From positions 186,001 to 250,000 of the forward strand of contig NZ_JAGKJK010000002.1 of assembly GCF_020329435.1 (NCBI RefSeq): 64,000 bases of DNA, written 5' to 3'. Below the pieces are notes generated by a model, which was not told the origin of the DNA, searched no databases, and saw nothing but the letters and a program-made list of their open reading frames with translations. Origin of the DNA: Bradyrhizobium hereditatis (GTDB lineage Bacteria; Pseudomonadota; Alphaproteobacteria; Rhizobiales; Xanthobacteraceae). This document shows positions 63,224 through 64,000 of this stretch, one piece after another. The first letter of the stretch is position 1. Each line of letters starts with the position of its first letter. The position numbers and the translations under genes are program-made.

Positions 63224-64000
63224 CTACACCCGGCCGAGCGCGAAACCACGCGCGATGTAGTTGCGGACGAACCAGATGACGAGCGCGCCCGGGATGATCG
63301 TGAGCACGCCGGCGGCGGCGAGCAGGCCCCAGTCCATGCCGGCAGCGGAGACGGTGCGCGTCATGATCGCCGAGATCGGCTTGGCGTTGACGGACGTCAG
63401 CGTGCGCGCCAGCAACAATTCGACCCAGGAAAACATGAAGCAGAAGAACGCGGCAACGCCGATGCCGCTCGCGATCAACGGCACCAGGATCTTGACGAAG
63501 AAGCGCGGGAACGAATAGCCGTCGAGGAACGCGGTCTCATCGATCTCGCGCGGCACGCCGGAGACGAAGCCTTCGAGAATCCACACCGCCAGCGGCACGT
63601 TGAAGATGCAGTGCGCCAGCGCGACCGCCCATGGCGTATCGAACAGGTTGATCGCCGAGTAGAGATTGAAGAACGGCAGCGCGAATACCGCGGCCGGCGC
63701 CATGCGGTTCGACAACAGCCAGAAGAACAGATGCTTGTCGCCGAGGAAGCGGTAACGCGAGAAGCCGTAGGCGGCCGGCAGAGCCACCGCGATCGAGATC
63801 ACGGTGTTGATCATGACGTATGTCAGCGAGTTGATGTAGCCGGAATACCAGCTCTCGTCGGTGAAGATGCGCCTGTAGTTCTCCAGCGTCGGCTGATGCG
63901 GCCACAGCGTCATCGTGGTGACAATCTCGCTGTTGGTCTTGAAGCTCATGTTTACGAGCCAGTAGATCGGCAACAGCAGGAAGATCAGGAATAGCGAGAT
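63224..64000 (-). CDS. glpQ: Glycerol ABC transporter, second permease, 5' end outside window
   Basis: Visible 258 codons run in from the right window edge without a start, so the N-terminus is missing. The MalG-type permease has about six hydrophobic segments in all, with LPIYWLVNMSFKTNSEI near the visible start and the cytoplasmic EAA loop as FVSGVPREIDETAFLDGYSF, which contacts the ATPase. It ends FVRNYIARGFALGRV. It pairs with GlpP and ATPases that lie outside the window and with the downstream glpU and glpV. Confidence 0.92.
   Translation of the reverse strand: MSLFLIFLLLPIYWLVNMSFKTNSEIVTTMTLWPHQPTLENYRRIFTDESWYSGYINSLTYVMINTVISIAVALPAAYGFSRYRFLGDKHLFFWLLSNRMAPAAVFALPFFNLYSAINLFDTPWAVALAHCIFNVPLAVWILEGFVSGVPREIDETAFLDGYSFPRFFVKILVPLIASGIGVAAFFCFMFSWVELLLARTLTSVNAKPISAIMTRTVSAAGMDWGLLAAAGVLTIIPGALVIWFVRNYIARGFALGRV

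Overview
The window reads as high-GC chromosomal DNA of an alphaproteobacterium in the Bradyrhizobium / Nitrobacteraceae group. Supporting signs are the alphaproteobacterial gene order of the division and cell-wall (dcw) cluster, a class A RNase P RNA of alphaproteobacterial type, a meso-diaminopimelate-type MurE, a Rhizobiales-type glycerol ABC transporter, and many short palindromic repeats whose arms (for example CATTGCGAGCG and GTAGCCCGGATGAGCG) I associate with Bradyrhizobium from memory. Genus is inference. I saw no tRNA, rRNA operon, CRISPR array, intact prophage or intact insertion sequence.

Layout. 1-10.3 kb, minus strand: rsmH-ftsL-ftsI-murE-murF-mraY-murD. After murD the order is broken by a small hypothetical gene, a decayed AbiEii-type nucleotidyltransferase gene and a secreted DUF5107 protein that runs off the left edge. 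10.8-17.5 kb: an AmpD-like amidase, an ECF42 sigma factor with its DGPF/YCII partner, a PAS protein, rnpB, and a carboxyl-esterase-like pair (one frameshifted) around an AraC regulator. 17.6-25.7 kb: transporters (TauE, EamA, ABC exporter, EmrAB-type pump with divergent TetR and a perfect operator) and a dead REP-associated transposase beside its REP repeats. 26-31.3 kb: a TetR-controlled molybdenum hydroxylase (fused 2Fe-2S/Mo subunit plus a 4Fe-4S/FAD subunit) and a vapB remnant interrupted by a MITE-like element. 31.3-45 kb: envelope genes (extensin-like lipoprotein, divergent DUF2147-like paralogues, phosphatidylserine decarboxylase, class III aminotransferase, methyltransferase, glycosyltransferase, TAXI protein, L,D-transpeptidase). 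45-51.6 kb: desaturase, cold-shock protein, DUF4403, dodecin, two PRC-barrel proteins, lytic transglycosylase. 51.8-56.7 kb: TPP riboswitch and thiO-thiS-thiG-thiE-thiC. 56.7-60.7 kb: small regulators, a strongly base-paired repeat-like intergenic element, an SPFH-like protein and an old yellow enzyme. 60.9-64 kb, minus strand: the end of a glycerol transporter operon (glpQ-glpU-glpV).

How it fits together: the window is mainly housekeeping (peptidoglycan and lipid envelope, thiamine, RNase P) with small decayed accessory insertions at the joints. Intergenic DNA is dominated by at least seven families of inverted repeats and two 218-bp copies of a non-autonomous element. The most unusual unexplained feature is the multi-helix element at about 57.93-58.31 kb.
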